Of a stretch of DNA of 64,000 bases, positions 45,520-54,498 are shown piece after piece. Location: the NCBI GenBank assembly GCA_905200545.1, contig CAJKKQ010000006.1, positions 75,426 to 139,425 on the forward strand, in the 5' to 3' direction. This DNA is from an uncultured Oscillibacter sp. (GTDB lineage Bacteria > Bacillota > Clostridia > Oscillospirales > Oscillospiraceae). Positions within the stretch are counted from its first letter, which is position 1. Every line of letters starts with the position of its first letter. Position numbers and translations under genes: made by a program. The notes beneath the pieces are model-generated. The model was given only the letters and a program-made list of their open reading frames with translations. It searched no databases and was not told the DNA's origin.

Positions 45520-46794
45520 ATGTCTAATTGCGCCATTGTAGGCATCAACTGGGGTGACGAGGGCAAGGGCCGTATGGTGGACCTCATCACCCAGGACTAT
45601 GACGTGGTAGTCCGTTATCAGGGCGGCGGCAACGCCGGCCACACCGTGGTCAACGAGTTCGGCAAGTTCGCCCTGCACCTGCTGCCCTCCGGCATTTTCC
45701 GCAAGGGCGTGGTGAATATCCTGGGCAACGGCGTGGCTCTGGACTGCGAGAGCCTGTGGACGGAGATGACCGACGTGATGGGCAAGGGCGTGGCCATCAC
45801 CCCCGAGAATCTCAAGATCAGCGACCGGGCTTCTCTCCTGCTGCCCTGGCACCGGGATCTGGATGCCCTGGAGGAGGCCCGTCTCAAGGACAAGAAGTAC
45901 GGCTCCACCAAGCAGGGCATCGCTCCTTTCTACTCTGACAAGTACCAGAAGAAGACCGTCATGGCCGGCGAGCTCCTCTATCCCGAGCATCTCAAGGCCC
46001 ACCTCCAGGACATTCTGGAGTGGAAGAACCTGATCCTCACCAAGGTCTACGGGGCCGAGCCCTACACCATGGACCAGATGATGGCCTGGGTGGCGGACTT
46101 CGGCGAGAAGATACGCCCCTTTATCTGCGATACCGGCGCATTCCTGCGCAAGGCCCAGGCCGAGGGGAAGAACATCCTCTTTGAGGCCCAGCTGGGCGCC
46201 CTGCGGGATCTGGACTACGGCATCTATCCCTACACCACCTCCTCCAACGCTGTGGCGGCCTACGCCCCTGTGGGCTCCGGCCTGCCCTCCGCCAAGGTGG
46301 ACGAGGTCATCGGTGTGGTGAAGGCCTACTCCTCCTGCGTGGGCGAGGGCCCCTTCACCTGCGAGTGGTTTGGCGAGGAGGCCGAGCAGCTGCGGGAGGC
46401 CGGCGGCGAATACGGCGCCAAGACGGGCCGTCCCCGCCGGGTGGGCCCCATCGACATCGTGGCCACCCGCTACGGTGTCCAGTGCCAGGCGGCTACCAAC
46501 ATCGCCCTGACCAAGCTGGATGTCCTCAGCTATATGGACAAGATCCCTGTCTGCGCCCACTATACCCTGGACGGCAAGCAGATCGACGAGTTCCCCTTCC
46601 CTGCCGTGCTGCCTGAGGCCAAGCCCGTGGTGGAGTACATGGACGGCTGGAAGTGCGACATCTCCGGCGTGCGCAAGTGGGAGGACCTGCCTGAGGCCGC
46701 CCGCAAGTATGTGGAATATGTGGAGCGCCAGATCGGCTGCCACATCGGCTATGTGTCCGTGGGCCCCGAGCGGGATTCCATCATCATCCGGTGA
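45520..46794 (+). CDS. purA: adenylosuccinate synthetase
   Basis: 424 residues. GTP-binding/catalytic N-terminus GINWGDEGKGRMVD, RYQGGGNAGHTV, and later TTSSNAVAAYAPVGSG (IMP site) and GRPRRVGPIDIVATRYG. It converts IMP and aspartate to adenylosuccinate using GTP. Its partner purB follows after a 240-nt structured gap. Spacing CGGGAGG-N9-ATG supports the start. Confidence 0.96.
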   Translation: MSNCAIVGINWGDEGKGRMVDLITQDYDVVVRYQGGGNAGHTVVNEFGKFALHLLPSGIFRKGVVNILGNGVALDCESLWTEMTDVMGKGVAITPENLKISDRASLLLPWHRDLDALEEARLKDKKYGSTKQGIAPFYSDKYQKKTVMAGELLYPEHLKAHLQDILEWKNLILTKVYGAEPYTMDQMMAWVADFGEKIRPFICDTGAFLRKAQAEGKNILFEAQLGALRDLDYGIYPYTTSSNAVAAYAPVGSGLPSAKVDEVIGVVKAYSSCVGEGPFTCEWFGEEAEQLREAGGEYGAKTGRPRRVGPIDIVATRYGVQCQAATNIALTKLDVLSYMDKIPVCAHYTLDGKQIDEFPFPAVLPEAKPVVEYMDGWKCDISGVRKWEDLPEAARKYVEYVERQIGCHIGYVSVGPERDSIIIR

Positions 46795-46798
46795 TTAT

Positions 46799-46929
46799 TC
46801 GAGGGGGAGCAGGCTTACACCGTTGCGGCATTGCGATCCCCGTCCCCGTTGGGGCCGCCGATCGCGCCGCTGCCTCGAAAGCGGCTTGCTTCTCCCGCCA
46901 CCGGCGGCGCATCGCCGCTTTCCCCTCGA
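46799..46929. repeat. nested inverted-repeat element between purA and purB
   Basis: Outer arms TCGAGGGG (46799-46806) and CCCCTCGA (46922-46929) enclose a second stem (GAAAGCGGC...GCCGCTTTC) and an inner GCCACCGGCGGC hairpin. No coding frame is apparent. Possible REP-like or intergenic mRNA element. Confidence 0.5.
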
Positions 46930-46976
46930 TCTCCCAATCAAATCGCTTCGCCTCCGGCGAAACAGACTGTACTCTC

Positions 46977-47003
46977 TGGAGGCACCCTGACGGGTGCCTC
47001 CTA
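46977..47003 (+). terminator. terminator-like hairpin upstream of purB
   Basis: GGAGGCACCC-TGAC-GGGTGCCTCC with a weak T-tract (CTAACTTTTA). It might end purA transcription or attenuate purB. Confidence 0.45.
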
Positions 47004-47034
47004 ACTTTTAAATGAAAGAAAGGTGGACCTCCTT

Positions 47035-48453
47035 ATGTCCAAAGACCGTTACGAATCCCCTCTGGCGTCCCGGTACGCCTCGGAGTTTATGCTGCACCTC
47101 TTCTCCCCGGATATGCGCATCCAGACCTGGCGGCGGCTGTGGGTGGCCCTGGCCCGGGCGGAGCACAACCTGGGGCTCCCCATCACGGCGGAGCAGGTGG
47201 CGGAGCTGGAGGCCCACATCACCGACATCGACTATGACACCGCAGCCGCCCGGGAAAAGGAAGTCCGCCACGACGTGATGGCCCACGTCTATACCTACGG
47301 CAAGGCGGCCCCCTCCGCCGCCGGCATCATTCACCTGGGCGCCACATCCTGCTATGTCACCGACAACGCCGACCTCATCCTCTACCGGGAGGGCCTCAAG
47401 TACCTGCGGGGCGAGCTTCTGGCGGTGTTGCGGAACCTCAGCGCCTTTGCCGACAAGTACAAGGCCACCCCCACTCTGGGCTACACCCACTATCAGCCCG
47501 CCCAGCTGGTGACCATCGGCAAGCGGGCCACCCTCTGGATGCAGGACCTCCTCTCCGATCTGGAGGAGCTGGACTTCGTCACCGACAACCTGCGCTTTTT
47601 GGGCTGCCGGGGCACCACCGGCACCGAGGCCAGCTTCCTGGACCTCTTTGACGGAGACGGCGCCAAGGTGGACGAGATGAACCGCCAGATCAGCGCCGAG
47701 TTCGGCTTTGCCAAGTGCTTCGACGTCTGCGGCCAGACCTATCCCCGGAAGGTGGACAGCCGGATTTTGAACGTCCTCTCCTCCATTGCCCAGAGCTGCT
47801 ACCGCATGGCAAACGACCTGCGGCTCCTCCAGCACGACCGGCAGGTGGAAGAGCCCTTCGAGAAAAACCAGATCGGCTCCTCCGCTATGGCCTACAAGCG
47901 CAACCCCATGCGCTCCGAGCGCATCTGCTCCCTTTCCCGCTACCTGATGGCGGACGCCATGAACGCGCCCATGACCGCCTCCGTCCAGTGGCTGGAGCGG
48001 ACGCTGGACGACTCCGCCAACCGCCGCATCTCCATGCCGGAGGGCTTCCTCTGCGCCGACGCCATTTTGCGCCTGGCCCAGAACGTCACCGACGGGCTCC
48101 ACGTCAACGAGAAGGTGGTGGAGGCCACGGTGCGGGAGTACCTGCCCTTCATCGCCACGGAGAATCTGATGATGGAGGCGGTGAAGCGGGGCGGCAACCG
48201 CCAGGAGCTCCACGAGATCATCCGCAAATGCTCCATGGCCGCCACCGCCCGGATGAAGGAGGGCGAAAAGTGCGACCTCCTGGCCCGTCTGGCGGCGGAG
48301 CCCGCCTTCGGCATGACGGAAGCGGAGATGGAAGAGCTCCTGACCCCCGGTGCCTATATCGGCCGCTGCCAGAGCCAGGTGGAGGCCTTCCTCTCCCGGG
48401 TGCAGCCGCTGCTCTCCGGCGCCACCAGGGAAAAAGCGGAGATCAATCTGTAA
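47035..48453 (+). CDS. purB: adenylosuccinate lyase
   Basis: 472 residues of the fumarase/aspartase superfamily. GATSCYVTDNADLILYREGL, TLGYTHYQPAQL (catalytic His) and the signature loop SSAMAYKRNPMRSERI. It cleaves adenylosuccinate to AMP and SAICAR to AICAR. ATG 47035 is chosen over an in-frame upstream ATG because AAAGGTGG is better spaced. Confidence 0.95.
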   Translation: MSKDRYESPLASRYASEFMLHLFSPDMRIQTWRRLWVALARAEHNLGLPITAEQVAELEAHITDIDYDTAAAREKEVRHDVMAHVYTYGKAAPSAAGIIHLGATSCYVTDNADLILYREGLKYLRGELLAVLRNLSAFADKYKATPTLGYTHYQPAQLVTIGKRATLWMQDLLSDLEELDFVTDNLRFLGCRGTTGTEASFLDLFDGDGAKVDEMNRQISAEFGFAKCFDVCGQTYPRKVDSRILNVLSSIAQSCYRMANDLRLLQHDRQVEEPFEKNQIGSSAMAYKRNPMRSERICSLSRYLMADAMNAPMTASVQWLERTLDDSANRRISMPEGFLCADAILRLAQNVTDGLHVNEKVVEATVREYLPFIATENLMMEAVKRGGNRQELHEIIRKCSMAATARMKEGEKCDLLARLAAEPAFGMTEAEMEELLTPGAYIGRCQSQVEAFLSRVQPLLSGATREKAEINL

Positions 48454-48466
48454 GGACAATCTCTGA

Positions 48467-48495
48467 GGATGGCCGCCGTACACGGCGGCCATCCC
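48467..48495 (+). terminator. hairpin after purB
   Basis: GGATGGCCGCC / GGCGGCCATCC stem, followed only by CTGTTT, so a weak terminator. Confidence 0.45.
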
Positions 48496-48569
48496 TGTTT
48501 CCCCGGCTTTTTGGCGATCTAACGCACCGGAAAAAAGGCGGGAACAATGAAAACTGGAAGTATTACCTA

Positions 48570-48597
48570 TTGCGTTTTCCCAATTTTCTGATAGGAT
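48570..48597 (+). promoter_or_regulatory. promoter of glnN
   Basis: TTGCGT (48570-48575), 16-nt spacer, TAGGAT (48592-48597). Transcription would start about 48604. Confidence 0.5.
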
Positions 48598-48606
48598 AGC
48601 CTATAA

Positions 48607-48656
48607 GGGCTTGCTGGAAAATGGGCGGAGCAGTCCGCCTGGTTTCGAGCAAGTCC
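48607..48656 (+). ncRNA. structured 5' leader of glnN mRNA
   Basis: A fully paired 9-bp outer stem (48607-48615 / 48648-48656) and an inner stem GGCGGA/TCCGCC (48624-48639), joined by a symmetrical purine-rich/U-rich internal loop, occupy the very 5' end of the transcript and end 4 nt before the AAGGAGG site. It does not match a riboswitch class I know. Confidence 0.5.
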
Positions 48657-48678
48657 CACAAGAAGGAGGAGGACCCCT

Positions 48679-50766
48679 ATGAGCACCAATCTGAAACTTA
48701 CCGAGCTGTTCGGCAGCATGGTCTTTAACGAGGAGACCATGAAGGAGCGGCTCTCTTCCGCATCCTATAAAACCTGGAAGCAGTGCGTCACCGACGGCTC
48801 GCCCCTGGATCTCTCCACCGCCAACGAGATCGCCGAGGCCATGAAGCAGTGGGCGGTGGAGAAGGGCGCCACCCACTATACCCACTGGTTCCAGCCCATG
48901 ACCGGCGTCACCGCGGAAAAACACGACAGCTTCATTGTCCCTGCCGGCGGCGGCAAGATCATTATGGAGTTCTCGGGCAAGGAGCTGGTCCGGGGTGAGT
49001 CCGATGCTTCCTCCTTCCCCTCCGGCGGCCTGCGGGCCACCTTTGAGGCCCGGGGCTACACCGCCTGGGACCCCACCTCCTTTGCCTTCATCAAGGAGGG
49101 ATCCCTCTGCATCCCCACCATTTTCTGCTCCTACTCCGGTGCGGCCCTGGACAAGAAGACGCCCCTGCTGCGGTCCATAGACGAGGTCTCCCGCCAGGCG
49201 GTTCGCATTCTGCGGCTCTTCGGTGACATGGAGACCAAGCGGGTGGTGGCCCAGGTGGGCCCCGAGCAGGAGTACTTCCTCATTGACAAGAAGCTCTACA
49301 ACCAGCGGGAGGACCTGCGCATGTGCGGCCGCACCCTCTTCGGTGCCCGCCCGCCTCGGGGCCAGGAGCTGGAGGACCACTACTACGGTGCCATCCGTCC
49401 CCGGGTGGCCGCCTACATGAAAGACCTGGATGAGGAGCTGTGGAAGCTTGGCATCTACAGCAAAACCAAGCACAACGAGGTGGCACCCTCCCAGCATGAG
49501 ATGGCCCCCATCTACACCGACGCCAACAGCGCCTGCGACCAGAACCAGTTGACCATGGAGGTCATGAAGAAGGTGGCCGAGCGCCACGACCTGGTGTGCC
49601 TGCTCCACGAAAAGCCCTTTGCCGGCGTCAACGGCTCCGGCAAGCACGACAACTGGTCGTTGTCCACCGACAGCGGCAAGAACCTCTTCAAGCCCGGCTC
49701 CACCCCCAGCCAGAATGCCCAGTTTTTGCTGTTCCTGGCGGCCTTTGTCAAGGGCGTGGACGAGTATCAGGACTTCCTGCGGGCCACGGTGGCCTTCCCC
49801 GGCAATGACCACCGCCTGGGTGCCCAGGAGGCGCCGCCCGCCATCCTCTCCATCTTCCTGGGCGACGAGCTCAGCGCCGTGGTGGACGCCATTATCAACG
49901 GCACGGAGTATCAGGACTCCGGCAAGCGCACGCTGCAGATCGGCGTGGACGTGATGCCCCCCATCCCCCAGGACAACACCGACCGCAATCGCACCTCCCC
50001 CATGGCTTTCACCGGCAACAAGTTCGAGTTCCGGATGCTGGGCTCCTCCCAGTCCATTTCCGGCCCCAACATCGCCCTGAACACCATTATGGCCGAGGAA
50101 CTCCAGCAGTTTGCCGACGAGCTGGAGGGCTCCAAAGATTTCCGGCGGGATCTGTCCGCCCTGATCCGCCGGGTGTTCACCGAGCACCGGCGCATCATCT
50201 TCGACGGCAACGGCTATGACGACGGCTGGGTGGCCGAGGCCGCCCGTCGGGGGCTCAGCAACCTGGTCTCCACCGCCGATGCCCTGCCCATGTACACCGC
50301 GCCCAAGAACGTGGATCTGTTTGTCAAGCACGGCATCTACACCCTGGGTGAGATCGAGGCCCGGGCGGAGATCCACATTGAGAACTACAGCGCCGTCATC
50401 TCCATCGAGGCCAAGACCATGGCGGATATGATCCGCCACCAGATCCTCCCTGCCGTCTCCGGCTACGCCGATGAACTGTGCCAGCGGGCGTACCACAAGG
50501 ATTCCATGGGCGTTCCCTGCCGGTATGAAAAGCAGGTGGCCGGGAAGATCAGCGCTCTGACGGACCTCTTGATGGACCAGTGCCTGGCGCTGGAGGCGGA
50601 CATTGCCGCCATCCCCACCGGCAGCCGGGAGGCCATGGACTACTGCCACACGGTCATCGTGCCCGCCATGGCCGCCGCCCGGGAGACCGCCGATCAGCTG
50701 GAGGAGCTCACCGCCGACGAGGCCTGGCCTTTCCCGGTGTATTCCGATCTGCTCTTCTCCGTGTAA
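48679..50766 (+). CDS. glnN: glutamine synthetase type III
   Basis: 695 residues, the long GSIII form. GPEQEYFLIDKKLY, NEVAPSQHEMAPIYTDAN and FAGVNGSGKHDNWSLST are the GSIII ATP/metal-binding blocks. It makes glutamine from glutamate, ammonia and ATP and is a dodecamer in known cases. Its position directly after the purine genes fits nitrogen supply, with a separate promoter. Confidence 0.96.
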   Translation: MSTNLKLTELFGSMVFNEETMKERLSSASYKTWKQCVTDGSPLDLSTANEIAEAMKQWAVEKGATHYTHWFQPMTGVTAEKHDSFIVPAGGGKIIMEFSGKELVRGESDASSFPSGGLRATFEARGYTAWDPTSFAFIKEGSLCIPTIFCSYSGAALDKKTPLLRSIDEVSRQAVRILRLFGDMETKRVVAQVGPEQEYFLIDKKLYNQREDLRMCGRTLFGARPPRGQELEDHYYGAIRPRVAAYMKDLDEELWKLGIYSKTKHNEVAPSQHEMAPIYTDANSACDQNQLTMEVMKKVAERHDLVCLLHEKPFAGVNGSGKHDNWSLSTDSGKNLFKPGSTPSQNAQFLLFLAAFVKGVDEYQDFLRATVAFPGNDHRLGAQEAPPAILSIFLGDELSAVVDAIINGTEYQDSGKRTLQIGVDVMPPIPQDNTDRNRTSPMAFTGNKFEFRMLGSSQSISGPNIALNTIMAEELQQFADELEGSKDFRRDLSALIRRVFTEHRRIIFDGNGYDDGWVAEAARRGLSNLVSTADALPMYTAPKNVDLFVKHGIYTLGEIEARAEIHIENYSAVISIEAKTMADMIRHQILPAVSGYADELCQRAYHKDSMGVPCRYEKQVAGKISALTDLLMDQCLALEADIAAIPTGSREAMDYCHTVIVPAMAAARETADQLEELTADEAWPFPVYSDLLFSV

Positions 50767-50784
50767 TCATCGTTCCATACAAAA

Positions 50785-50813
50785 GGAGCCGGACCCCTGC
50801 GGGGTCCGGCTCC
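50785..50813. terminator. palindrome between glnN and lrgB
   Basis: A 13-nt-arm palindrome GGAGCCGGACCCC...GGGGTCCGGCTCC, followed by GAATTTA, with an AAAA stretch on the other side. Probable bidirectional terminator. Confidence 0.6.
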
Positions 50814-50838
50814 GAATTTATGCTGTTTGGCCTGATAT

Positions 50839-51528
50839 TCAAACGAAGAACTGGAAAAACAGGGCGAAAATGGTGGTGATGATGCCGCAAAGGCCGATGG
50901 CCAGGCCGCTCATGGCACCCTCCGTCTCCCCCAGTTCCAGGGCCTTGGCAGTGCCTACGGCGTGGCTGCAGGCGCCGATGGCCAATCCCGCTGCCACCGG
51001 ATCCTTCACCCGGAAGAGTTTCATCAGCAGCGGCGCGCAGAGGTTGCCCATGATGCCGGTGAAACACACCGCCGCCACCGTTACCGCCGTGATGCCGCCC
51101 TGCCCCTGGGAGATGGCGGTGGCAATGGGGGTGGTGACGGACTTGGGCAGCAGGGAGATGGTCAGCTGGCTGTCCAGGCCGAAGAGGCGGCACATGCCCA
51201 GGATGCTGAACACAGCGGTGGCGGTTCCGGCCACGCAGCCTGCCAGGATGGGCAGCAGGTTCTTTTTCAGAAGGTCTATCTGGGAGTAGATGGTCACCGC
51301 CAGACAGGCGGTGGCAGGCCCCAGGAAGAGGTTGATGATGGCACCCCCCTGGTTGTAATCCTCATAGGGGATGTCAAAGACTACCAGCAGCGCGATAATC
51401 AGCAGCGTGGCGATGACCAGGGGATTGCACACCACCAGGCGGGTCTTGCGCTGGATGGCGACGCCCAGGGCGTACGCCGCCACAGAGACCGCCACGCCGA
51501 AAAAGGGAGAGGCAAAGGCTTCGCTCAC
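50839..51528 (-). CDS. lrgB: LrgB-family (CidB) membrane protein
   Basis: 229 residues, ~6-7 helices, with FLGPATACLAVTIYSQIDLLKKN, LLPKSVTTPIATAIS and GACSHAVGTAKALELGETEGAMSGLA. Partner of LrgA; these pairs act as holin-like or small-molecule (pyruvate in B. subtilis PftAB) transporters. Start is GTG 51528 overlapping the lrgA stop (GTGA), with AGGAGG upstream. Confidence 0.92.
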   Translation of the reverse strand: MSEAFASPFFGVAVSVAAYALGVAIQRKTRLVVCNPLVIATLLIIALLVVFDIPYEDYNQGGAIINLFLGPATACLAVTIYSQIDLLKKNLLPILAGCVAGTATAVFSILGMCRLFGLDSQLTISLLPKSVTTPIATAISQGQGGITAVTVAAVCFTGIMGNLCAPLLMKLFRVKDPVAAGLAIGACSHAVGTAKALELGETEGAMSGLAIGLCGIITTIFALFFQFFV

Positions 51529-51938
51529 GGTTTTTTCCTCCTATTCAAAAGCCGGTTGGTGAGGGTCACGGTGGCTGCGGTGACGGCAAAGGTGGCGATG
51601 GTGGACACGATGCAGATCACCGGCAGCACCACCAGATTCTCCCGCAGTACATCCACATAGTTCATAATGCCCACGGTGGCGGGGATGAAGAAGAACTGGA
51701 GATTCCCCAGGAGAAAATCCGATTTTTCCTGTACGTGCCTGGGATGGAGCACCCGCACCAGCAACAGCACCAGCAAAATCAGCATGGCGATGACGCTGGC
51801 AGGCAGGGGGAAGGGCAGTACCGCCTCAATGAGGGTCCCCAGCCAGCAGATTGCAAACACGATTCCAATTTGACTGAGCAGTTTCAATGTTTTGCGCCTC
51901 ACTTTTTGATCCGGCTCGGAAAAGCCGTTTTTATCCAT
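51525..51938 (-). CDS. lrgA: LrgA/CidA-family holin-like protein
   Basis: 137 residues with four helices: IGIVFAICWLGTLIEAVLPFPLPASVIAMLILL and FLLGNLQFFFIPATVGIMNYVDVL are the LrgA signature. The start is uncertain. ATG 51938 has no good ribosome site and lies only 14 nt after a terminator-like hairpin; GTG 51902 is an alternative that loses 12 charged residues before the first helix. Confidence 0.88.
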   Translation of the reverse strand: MDKNGFSEPDQKVRRKTLKLLSQIGIVFAICWLGTLIEAVLPFPLPASVIAMLILLVLLLVRVLHPRHVQEKSDFLLGNLQFFFIPATVGIMNYVDVLRENLVVLPVICIVSTIATFAVTAATVTLTNRLLNRRKKP

Positions 51939-51941
51939 CGG

Positions 51942-51992
51942 GGGAAAGAAAACAAAGGAGCCTTGACGGCCAGGATCGTCAAGGCTCCTTTG
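51942..51992 (-). terminator. terminator/attenuator hairpin in lrgAB leader
   Basis: A 16-bp perfect stem (51953-51968 / 51977-51992) followed on the minus strand by TTTTCTTTC. It ends only 3-14 nt before the lrgA ATG, downstream of the lrgAB promoter at 52009-52037. Confidence 0.7.
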
Positions 51993-52008
51993 CTGCACAA
52001 TGGAACAT

Positions 52009-52037
52009 ATTCTACTGGACAACCGCCGGAATGTAAA
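52009..52037 (-). promoter_or_regulatory. promoter of lrgAB
   Basis: Minus strand TTTACA (52032-52037), 17-nt spacer, TAGAAT (52009-52014). Confidence 0.6.
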
Positions 52038-52082
52038 GAGGCAAGGTGGATAATTTTCCGCCCTCAGACGGCATATTTTTCC

Positions 52083-53444
52083 TCAGAACAGCTGTCCCTC
52101 CGCCCAGCGGCGAAGCTCGCCCCGGAAATCCGGGTGGGCGATGGCCACAAGGGCGTGGGCCCGCTGCCGGAGGCTCTTGTATTTCAGGTCCGCCACGCCG
52201 TATTCCGTCACCACGTACTGCACCCAGGTGCGGGGGGTGGTGACCACGGCGCCGGGGGAGAGTTGGGGCAGGATCTTGGAGCGGAGCTGCCCGCTTTTGT
52301 CCGTATAGCTGGAGCGCAGGGCCAGGATGCTCTTGCCGCCGGGAGACCACTGGGAGCCGATGACCCACTCCAGCTGGCCGCCGGTGCCGGAATACTGGCG
52401 GCTGCCCGCCGTCTCGGCGTTCACCTGGCCGGTGAGGTCCACCTCCATGGCATTGTTGATGGATACCACGTTGCGGTTCTGGGCGATGACCCGGGAGTCG
52501 TTGACAAAGTCGATCTCCTTCTGGCAGAAGGCGGGGTTTTCCCGGGCAAAGTCCCACAGGGACTGCCCGCCCACCAAGTGGGCGCAGACGGTGCGGCCGG
52601 TGCACACCTGCTTGCAGCTGTTGTTCACCACACCCTGCTTCATCAGCTCCATGATGCCGGTGCTCAGCACCTCCGTCTGGACCCCCAGGTCCCGCTTTCC
52701 GGCGTAGACCAGGTTTTCCCCGATGGCGTTGGCCAGGCCTCCCAGCCCCAGCTGGATGCAGGAGCCGTTATCCACTATGTCGGCGATGTACCCGGCGATG
52801 CGCCGGTCCGCGTCGTTTCCGGGGACGGTGGCAGTCTCCACCAGGGGACCGGAGGTTTCGATGATGCCGTCCACCTCCGAGACGTGGAGCTTGGTGTGGA
52901 AGGGGCCGTCGCTTTCGATGTAGGGCATGTCCGGATGGACCTCCACCAGTACCAGCTCACACTGCTCCAAAAGCCGGCGGTTGAGCACCGTGCCCCAGAT
53001 GGAGCGGCTCATCCAGCCGTTCTCATCCGGCGGCGAGCAGGTGAGCACCGCCACCCGTGGATGCCGGGAAATCAGCCAGTCCGGCGTCTGGCTCAGATGG
53101 GTGGGCACATAGTGGACGTTGCCCATGGGGGCCAGGGTCCGCTCCACGCCGAAAAAGTTGGAGTTGTAGGTCACATGTCCGGCGCACTCCGGCGTCAGCA
53201 GCCGGGTGCCGAAGGGAATGAAGTGGGAGTCCACCTCAATGTGTCCCCCCTGGGCCTGCAGCCGCTGCGCCAGGGCGATGTCCATCTCCCGGGGCCAGTT
53301 GGACATGGCGGAAAAGGCCAGCACGTCCCCGTCCCGGATCCAGGTGAGAGCCTCCTGGGGCGTCATATGCAGCGCCCGGTACTGGGCGCGCCAATCGCCG
53401 GTCCCCGCCAGGCGGCCCCGGCGGACAGGCGTCAAAAGTTCCAT
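52083..53444 (-). CDS. acetyl-CoA hydrolase/CoA-transferase family protein
   Basis: 453 residues of the butyryl-CoA:acetate / 4-hydroxybutyrate CoA-transferase group. The glycine-rich LQLGLGGLANAIGENL, catalytic-glutamate segment LGVQTEVLSTGIMEL and NNAMEVDLTGQVNAETAGSRQYSGTGGQ are visible. It transfers CoA between acyl groups in anaerobic fermentation. The acyl acceptor cannot be told. ATG 53444 follows GGAGG. Confidence 0.87.
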   Translation of the reverse strand: MELLTPVRRGRLAGTGDWRAQYRALHMTPQEALTWIRDGDVLAFSAMSNWPREMDIALAQRLQAQGGHIEVDSHFIPFGTRLLTPECAGHVTYNSNFFGVERTLAPMGNVHYVPTHLSQTPDWLISRHPRVAVLTCSPPDENGWMSRSIWGTVLNRRLLEQCELVLVEVHPDMPYIESDGPFHTKLHVSEVDGIIETSGPLVETATVPGNDADRRIAGYIADIVDNGSCIQLGLGGLANAIGENLVYAGKRDLGVQTEVLSTGIMELMKQGVVNNSCKQVCTGRTVCAHLVGGQSLWDFARENPAFCQKEIDFVNDSRVIAQNRNVVSINNAMEVDLTGQVNAETAGSRQYSGTGGQLEWVIGSQWSPGGKSILALRSSYTDKSGQLRSKILPQLSPGAVVTTPRTWVQYVVTEYGVADLKYKSLRQRAHALVAIAHPDFRGELRRWAEGQLF

Positions 53445-53613
53445 ATGGGATCCCTCCGTTTCTTCTGCCCCATTGTACCCCATGAGACAGCCAAAAGGCA
53501 AGCGGCGGGGCCCAGGCGGCGGAAATTTCCTAAGACGGGACAAATTGTCGGGCTCTCGGCGGGAAAAAAGCGGGTTTTTCCTCAACCTTAACATTTTTTT
53601 AGAGTTTTTTCTC

Positions 53614-53643
53614 TTGCAACCGGGGAAACCGCTGTGCTATACT
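53614..53643 (+). promoter_or_regulatory. promoter of phospholipase-like gene
   Basis: TTGCAA (53614-53619), 18-nt spacer, TATACT (53638-53643). Confidence 0.6.
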
Positions 53644-53681
53644 TGCGGTGTTGTGAAATATGAACTTTGGAGGTGCCACAT

Positions 53682-54242
53682 TTGCAAAAACGCAGCCATA
53701 AGCTCCTGGCGTCCACCCTGCTGGCCGGTGAGAACGGCTTTTCCGCAAAGCGGTATGAGCTGGCGTTCCTGTTCGGCTCGTTCCAGCCGGACTGCAATCC
53801 CCTGACGTATCTCAAGGGCTCTCTGCGGGCCTACAAGTTCCGGGGACATAACTACTCCAATTCCCAGTATTACATCCAGCGCCACATCCGCAGCCTCCAG
53901 CGCCGCAAGCGCTGGAACCTGTGGCAGTACTATACCCTGGGCAAGCTCACCCACTACCTGGCCGATGCCTTTACCTTCCCCCACAATGAACACTATCCCG
54001 ACTCCCTGCTGGCCCATCACCAGTACGAGACGGATCTGCGGGCATACCTGGAGGCCTATCTGGAAAAGCGCACCATGCGCCGCAAGCAGTTCCGGGAGGA
54101 CGTGGCGGGGGCCATTGCCCAGCTCCACGACTACTATGAAAGCGCCGCCGCCGATCAGCGGATGGACGTCCAGTTCATTCTGGAGGCCACGGCCATGCTG
54201 ATGGCCGGCTGCCGCCCCCAGACCGCCGGTGCCACCACCTGA
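53682..54242 (+). CDS. zinc-dependent phospholipase C-like protein
   Basis: 186 residues, helical. GKLTHYLADAFTFPHNEHYP and HHQYETDLRAYLE provide the His/Asp metal ligands of the alpha-toxin/zinc PLC fold, and FQPDCNPLTYLKGS precedes them. No signal peptide is seen, so it is probably cytoplasmic, unlike secreted PLCs. The start is TTG 53682, 6 nt after GGAGGTG. Confidence 0.82.
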   Translation: MQKRSHKLLASTLLAGENGFSAKRYELAFLFGSFQPDCNPLTYLKGSLRAYKFRGHNYSNSQYYIQRHIRSLQRRKRWNLWQYYTLGKLTHYLADAFTFPHNEHYPDSLLAHHQYETDLRAYLEAYLEKRTMRRKQFREDVAGAIAQLHDYYESAAADQRMDVQFILEATAMLMAGCRPQTAGATT

Positions 54243-54303
54243 ATCAAGCGGTTTTTACAAAGGAAGATGGTTGTAAATGGGAATTGTTTGTCAGAATTGT
54301 CAA

Positions 54304-54339
54304 TTTCCATTTGCACGGCGAAGTGCTATGCTTTAAACA
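54304..54339 (+). promoter_or_regulatory. candidate promoter(s) of aromatic operon leader
   Basis: Two overlapping candidates: an extended -10 TGC-TATGCT (54324-54332) with weak -35 TTTCCA (54304-54309), or TTGCAC (54311-54316)-N17-TAAACA (54334-54339). Confidence 0.4.
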
Positions 54340-54367
54340 TCTAAAGAGTCAGGAGAATTTGACCACC

Positions 54368-54469
54368 ATGACCAACTGCATCCGTTCTGCCGAATACCGT
54401 TACTTTAGCTTTACCTACTTTTATGGTAAGGCTTATTTCGGTTTGGCTGAATCCGTGTGCGGTCGATAA
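54368..54469 (+). CDS. Tyr/Phe-rich leader peptide of aromatic operon
   Basis: A 33-residue frame from ATG 54368 whose middle (YRYFSFTYFYGKAYF) holds ten Tyr/Phe codons in fifteen, after an AGGAG site at 54351. It ends 29 nt before a strong terminator and 120 nt before aroF. GGCTG-A-ATCC (54445-54454), inside its 3' part, can pair with the left arm of that terminator (GGAT..CAGCC, 54501-54512). This is the classic arrangement for ribosome-mediated attenuation: stalling for charged tRNA-Tyr/Phe would free this segment and prevent termination. Confidence 0.82.
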   Translation: MTNCIRSAEYRYFSFTYFYGKAYFGLAESVCGR

Positions 54470-54498
54470 CGGTGCTGTCAGAAACTGTCAGTGAACCC

